This document shows positions 34,619 to 37,752 of a stretch of DNA of 37,752 nucleotides, piece after piece. The notes under the pieces are model-generated. The model was not told where the DNA came from. It saw only the letters and a program-made list of their open reading frames with translations, and made no database searches. The DNA comes from Gammaproteobacteria bacterium (GTDB lineage Bacteria > Pseudomonadota > Gammaproteobacteria > Arenicellales > JAJDZL01): positions 1-37,752 of the forward strand of contig JAJDXD010000050.1 of NCBI GenBank assembly GCA_022823405.1, given 5' to 3'. The first letter of the stretch is position 1. The number at the start of each line of letters is the position of its first letter. The position numbers and the translations under genes were made by a program.

Positions 34619-34920
34619 AACAGATTGCCGCGTTGCCTCAGCAAACTGTTGCTGATTTCTTACGGGTTTCGAACCAGATCAATCTGTCCGATTTCGAGCA
34701 GATGCTGTCGCTTGAGAAAGCATCGGCTTTGCGTGCAATGTTGGATCCTAAAACCCGTAGAGGAGTCACGGTCTCGATTGGCAGTGGAAACTGGTTTTTC
34801 ACTTTGCTGCCAGTTGGAATATCATTTGCAAGAGCAAATGAATTTCTGTCGAAATTCGAAGTGAAGGGCGTCCGACAATTTCAAAGCATACGCCCGGGAT
34901 TAGTCACTCCCAAATGTTGA
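34615..34920 (+). CDS. uncharacterised third gene of the hip operon
   Basis: A 101-residue protein with no family I recognise. Its GTG start overlaps the hipA stop by 4 nt (GTGA), the same overlap as hipB-hipA, so the three genes form one translationally coupled operon. Visible parts are an N-terminal helical half (ADFLRVSNQINLSDFEQML, LEKASALRAML) and a beta-rich half (RRGVTVSIGSGNWFFTLLPVG). It is not an HTH protein and does not look like HipS or the HipA N-subdomain. Its 3' end overlaps the convergent thioredoxin gene by 17 nt. It may be a substrate, chaperone or modulator of the HipA kinase, which is inference from position. Confidence 0.75.
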   Translation: MKQIAALPQQTVADFLRVSNQINLSDFEQMLSLEKASALRAMLDPKTRRGVTVSIGSGNWFFTLLPVGISFARANEFLSKFEVKGVRQFQSIRPGLVTPKC

Positions 34921-36019
34921 CATCAATTCCCTGTTCAATCAGATGGTCAGCACGATCCGAAAGGTAGCGTTGAAAATTTGGCTGTTCCAGGAAAGCTTCA
35001 CTACTGACATATTCAAACAACCCGGAAGTATGAAACTTTCTGAACCAGGCCTCAGATCGAATAACCTCCTCTCCGTTCTTGTCAAAGAGAACGATGGTCG
35101 GTGCATAACTAATATCGAGACTGCTAGCCCAGTCGCGAATGCTTCTTTTGTTACCTTCAATATCCGTCAGTTGATCGTTTGACCACATATCCAGTTGAAC
35201 AACATGGAAATCGTCCAGAAATTTACTGACTTCCGGATCTACAAGCACTTTGTTATGTAGCGTTTCACAGTTCGGGCATTCCGGTTGTTCGAAAAACACC
35301 GCGAGTGGACGGGAATCTCCATCCCGTTTCAAATCATGCGGAGGACTCTGAAAGAAAGGCTGTGAAATCAGAGTTTTCTGACTGGCACCCGTTCCCTCAT
35401 GTGCTGTCCGCACAAAATCCCGGTATGGTGTCTTCGTTTCGTGGTGTTCTGCTACATAGGTTAACGCAGTCAGGAAGTCGCGGGGTGGCAAATAACCGTT
35501 TAGTTTAAGAACCGCTTTTCCCTTCTCATTAAAGAAGAGCAATGTTGGTGTGAACTGTACCTTTAGTGCCTCGGAAAACTCCTTTTCTGTATATGCCTGT
35601 CCACCGACAGTAACGACCTCCCGATCACCCCAGATATTGATTGAAATCACATCAAACTTTTCCTGAACCAGTTCCAGGATATTTTTCTGGCTCAAGTTTC
35701 GTTCAACCAGTAAATTACAGTAAGGACAGCCATCCTGTTGAAAAATTAGCAGGAGCCGCTTACCTTCCTCCGCCGCTTCGGCGACATCGTCACTGAATTC
35801 AAGGAAACTTTCTTTGAACCAGTCCGGATATTCAGTGGGTTTGGCACCTAAAAAAGTGCCCAATTCGGTACTGCTGGCACTGCCTTGTGTACTGTTTTCT
35901 TGGGCAAAAGCTGAAAACGCGACCCATGTCAATACCAACAGCATAATCGGTTGGAGAAAACGGTCCGAAATTTTCCAGAATTTCATATTTCTATTTACAG
36001 TGAATTTATGTTGAAACAT
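34904..36019 (-). CDS. exported protein with two thioredoxin domains (SoxW-like tandem)
   Basis: A 371-residue protein with a signal or anchor segment (FLQPIMLLVLTWVAFSAFA, residues 21-39) after a short basic N terminus, then two thioredoxin-fold domains. Domain 1 has CPYC at Cys98-Cys101 and cis-proline in QFTPTLLFF (about 155-163). Domain 2 has CPNC at Cys248-Cys251 and YAPTIVLF (305-312). Both resemble the single-domain SoxW at 19350-19883, with conserved GxxxxxI and FxNEKG/FDKNGEE strands. AGAAGAG lies 7 nt upstream of the ATG at 36019, which favours this start over the ATG at 35986. A periplasmic disulfide/persulfide-handling role in sulfur oxidation is likely. It is last in a minus-strand group with the DNA glycosylase and the lipoate-ligase-like gene. 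Confidence 0.85.
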   Translation of the reverse strand: MFQHKFTVNRNMKFWKISDRFLQPIMLLVLTWVAFSAFAQENSTQGSASSTELGTFLGAKPTEYPDWFKESFLEFSDDVAEAAEEGKRLLLIFQQDGCPYCNLLVERNLSQKNILELVQEKFDVISINIWGDREVVTVGGQAYTEKEFSEALKVQFTPTLLFFNEKGKAVLKLNGYLPPRDFLTALTYVAEHHETKTPYRDFVRTAHEGTGASQKTLISQPFFQSPPHDLKRDGDSRPLAVFFEQPECPNCETLHNKVLVDPEVSKFLDDFHVVQLDMWSNDQLTDIEGNKRSIRDWASSLDISYAPTIVLFDKNGEEVIRSEAWFRKFHTSGLFEYVSSEAFLEQPNFQRYLSDRADHLIEQGIDVNIWE

Positions 36020-36070
36020 TTGACTGTCTCTTCTCTATGTTAACCTGTGAAGTGTTTAAGTATGCCAACT

Positions 36071-36616
36071 TTATAGCTTGGACATTTCCTGATGCCTTTT
36101 AGAAATTTCATGCCAATATGTAGGGTTCCAGTATCCTCGAGCCCGTGCAGATGTATTTGGCAACACCCAGATTTCCGTTAATTTTATCGTTAACCTACTC
36201 TGCAAACCATAATCAACTGGAGTTGATTTTGGAATGCGGTAAGCTTCGTTTGCAAACATTCGAAAATTATTCTTACCGTTGAATGCCAGGATTTTCGGCT
36301 GAATTTGCTCAATCTTGTCAAGCAGTGCCCGCGGATTATCTCCGCTGCCAGTGAGTTCGTGGTCGCTGCCAAATTCAGTCTTGTTGATGTCAGTCAGTCC
36401 TATGCCATAGCGAGGTAACAGTGCGTAATCCTCAGGATTCAACTGATGCTCTGTCAACCCTGACTCGGCTAGAATTTCCCAGAACTTGTTGCTGAAATGT
36501 GCGTAATAGGCTCGTCTACGGGCAGATTCCGGGCTTGGTGCTCTTCCACAAAATACTGTGGTCAGTCCTGATTTAAGTACATCAGGAACTATGTAACTGT
36601 CTGATTGGGCTGCCAT
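36071..36616 (-). CDS. Mug/TDG-type uracil (mismatch) DNA glycosylase
   Basis: A 181-residue member of the uracil-DNA glycosylase superfamily, close to the G:T/U mismatch-specific Mug/TDG branch. Motif 1 reads VFCGRAPSPESA in place of the E. coli GINPG form, followed by SNKFWEIL; the middle part has RYGIGLTDINK, and motif 2 is VLPNTSARARGYWN. It would remove uracil or related damaged bases from DNA. An in-frame TTG precedes the ATG at 36616; the ATG is preferred. It lies between the lipoate-ligase-like gene (37 nt) and the double-thioredoxin gene (51 nt), probably one transcript, although the functions are not obviously linked. Small differences in motif 1 mean the exact base specificity is open. 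Confidence 0.82.
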   Translation of the reverse strand: MAAQSDSYIVPDVLKSGLTTVFCGRAPSPESARRRAYYAHFSNKFWEILAESGLTEHQLNPEDYALLPRYGIGLTDINKTEFGSDHELTGSGDNPRALLDKIEQIQPKILAFNGKNNFRMFANEAYRIPKSTPVDYGLQSRLTIKLTEIWVLPNTSARARGYWNPTYWHEISKRHQEMSKL

Positions 36617-36653
36617 CAATCTTTAAAATCACTTCAAAAATTGCAAACTGCAT

Positions 36654-37664
36654 TTACCATTGCCGAATTTTCATCCCGACTTTGATTTGTTCAGCATCAA
36701 ACATTCTTATTAACTGATTGGTGCTCATTGATTGATATGTCTCATCTAGATCATCAGCAATTCGCATTTCTTCTATCACATTGTCTCTAATTTTCAGTAC
36801 TGCAAATTTCTGTTGAATAGGACTCAGCTTTTTTACTCCAACAAGTTCGATTGAAGTGGATGCGGAAATCTTCAGTCGGTTGAGAGCCCGGGGCGAAACA
36901 TCACTTTGATATTCCGTCAAGTACTCCTCTGAAATCATTTTTTCAGCCGTCATCTCCGCCATCTCACGCTCTTCGGTACTCAGTTCACCGATAAAAACAG
37001 CATCGAAAAAGTCCCGGCGATATTCTTCGATCAGAAGATTCGGCAATTCTTGCCAATGTTCTTCTTGGCCTTCCCGTTTCAGTGTTGTAATCCGGTCAAG
37101 CATGGCGGTCAACACCATTTCCCGAAATGCTGCACAAGGCGAGTTGATAATATGCGCCATGACTTCAGCATTGAACTCATTGAGCACATTTCCTACAACC
37201 ACGCTAGCCTCACCAATCAGACCGCCGCCAATCCCTGCAATTCGACGGCCTAGTACTTCAATTTCATTGATGTAACGAAGTTCTGCATTGACGCCAATAC
37301 TGTTCAACATACTGATCGGTTGACGCAACCGGTCTCGGTAGACAACAGTAGGGATTTGAGAACTTCGTGTTTTGTGAAAAACCGATTGATAAAAGAGCTG
37401 CTGATTATCAAGATAAGTTACACCACCTCCCAACCTTCGACGTACGACTGGATACCCAAGTTCAGTGCGCATTCGACCATCCAAAACGTGTTCAACATTC
37501 TGGTGGTATCCAATACAGAAATAGGGACTTTTCGGCCGACAGATAATAATCGTGTCGGCCGATTCGAGGGTCATGCCGCTAGCAACTGCGTGATAGACCG
37601 CCTGCGAGTCCAGCCAGGACACAAGTCCCAGATTCAGAATTCTCAAGCGTGGTGACGATCGCAT
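36654..37664 (-). CDS. lipoate-protein ligase A-like protein
   Basis: A 336-residue protein of the biotin/lipoate ligase fold. The signature VVRRRLGGGVTYLDNQQLFYQ (about 74-94) is the lipoyl-AMP binding loop, and YFCIGYHQN precedes it. The next conserved element, normally GRK(F/I)xG with the catalytic lysine, reads LGRRIAGIGGG (residues 138-148), so the lysine is replaced by Arg141. A C-terminal part of about 130 residues may be the accessory domain of long LplA/sLpl(AB) enzymes. Such ligases accompany the sHdr-LbpA sulfur oxidation system, which fits the Sox context, but no LbpA or hdr gene is visible here. An upstream TTG at 37673 is an alternative start. It could also be an octanoyl/lipoyl transferase or an inactive relative. 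Confidence 0.78.
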   Translation of the reverse strand: MRSSPRLRILNLGLVSWLDSQAVYHAVASGMTLESADTIIICRPKSPYFCIGYHQNVEHVLDGRMRTELGYPVVRRRLGGGVTYLDNQQLFYQSVFHKTRSSQIPTVVYRDRLRQPISMLNSIGVNAELRYINEIEVLGRRIAGIGGGLIGEASVVVGNVLNEFNAEVMAHIINSPCAAFREMVLTAMLDRITTLKREGQEEHWQELPNLLIEEYRRDFFDAVFIGELSTEEREMAEMTAEKMISEEYLTEYQSDVSPRALNRLKISASTSIELVGVKKLSPIQQKFAVLKIRDNVIEEMRIADDLDETYQSMSTNQLIRMFDAEQIKVGMKIRQW

Positions 37665-37752
37665 TACTGGCAAAAACTAATCCGCACGGCGAATTTTGCA
37701 GACGCTGACCGTCAAATTTCTTTATGCGAGAACTACGCCTCTTCTAAAGCTT

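Noticed and set aside
1..37752. CRISPR arrays, insertion sequences, prophage genes, tRNA or rRNA
   Set aside because: No regularly spaced repeats, transposase or integrase motifs, phage structural genes or stable RNA features were seen.

Overview
This 37.8 kb window looks like chromosomal DNA of a sulfur-oxidising, probably marine, gammaproteobacterium with moderate GC. The taxon is inferred from gene content only; no rRNA or tRNA gene is present. It carries four metabolic modules (aerobic benzoate breakdown, methylated-amine use, periplasmic thiosulfate oxidation, one large polyketide synthase) plus a HipBA-type toxin-antitoxin locus. Gene density is high, and the longest gaps hold only candidate regulatory elements.

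Left part (1-9590): a 'box' benzoyl-CoA epoxidation locus. A minus-strand operon boxC-boxB-paaH-paaJ/pcaF diverges from a plus-strand pair, a benzoate-CoA ligase (bclA) and an alpha/beta hydrolase whose start overlaps the ligase stop. Together they activate benzoate, epoxidise and open the ring, and take the C6 chain through the last beta-oxidation steps to succinyl-CoA and acetyl-CoA. boxA (the BoxB reductase) and boxD (the aldehyde dehydrogenase) are not in the window. A hotdog thioesterase of the carnitine/betainyl-CoA kind converges on the thiolase. The bclA promoter region has a perfect 7-bp inverted repeat just after a TATAAA box.

Middle-left (9591-16766): trimethylamine monooxygenase (tmm), closed by a very strong terminator, converges on a minus-strand operon gmaS-mgsA-mgsB-mgsC plus an unrecognised 134-residue gene. 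This is the front half of the N-methylglutamate pathway (methylamine to gamma-glutamylmethylamide to N-methylglutamate). tdm, dmm and mgdABCD are absent here. A DMT-family transporter follows.

Middle-right (17868-25137): a thiosulfate-oxidation operon soxXYZAKB-soxW followed by a TolC-like outer-membrane protein, with no soxCD. Divergent from soxX is an ArsR-family repressor with the two-cysteine pattern of sulfane-sulfur sensors (SqrR/BigR/SoxR type). Only 28 nt after it, on the same strand, starts a 2471-residue fully reducing polyketide synthase (KS-AT-DH-cMT-psiKR-ER-KR-ACP) with no release domain. The sensor is thus placed between two possible targets, sox and the PKS, which is the most interesting arrangement in the window.

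Right part (32582-37752): an AT-rich hip locus, with hipB, hipA and a third gene each overlapping the next by 4 nt, and an unknown gene divergent from hipB. Then comes a minus-strand group: a lipoate-ligase-like protein whose expected catalytic lysine is arginine, a Mug/TDG-type DNA glycosylase, and an exported protein with two thioredoxin domains (CPYC and CPNC). The thioredoxin and lipoyl-ligase genes suggest that the sulfur locus continues past the hip genes, possibly towards an sHdr/LbpA system outside the window; this last point is inference.
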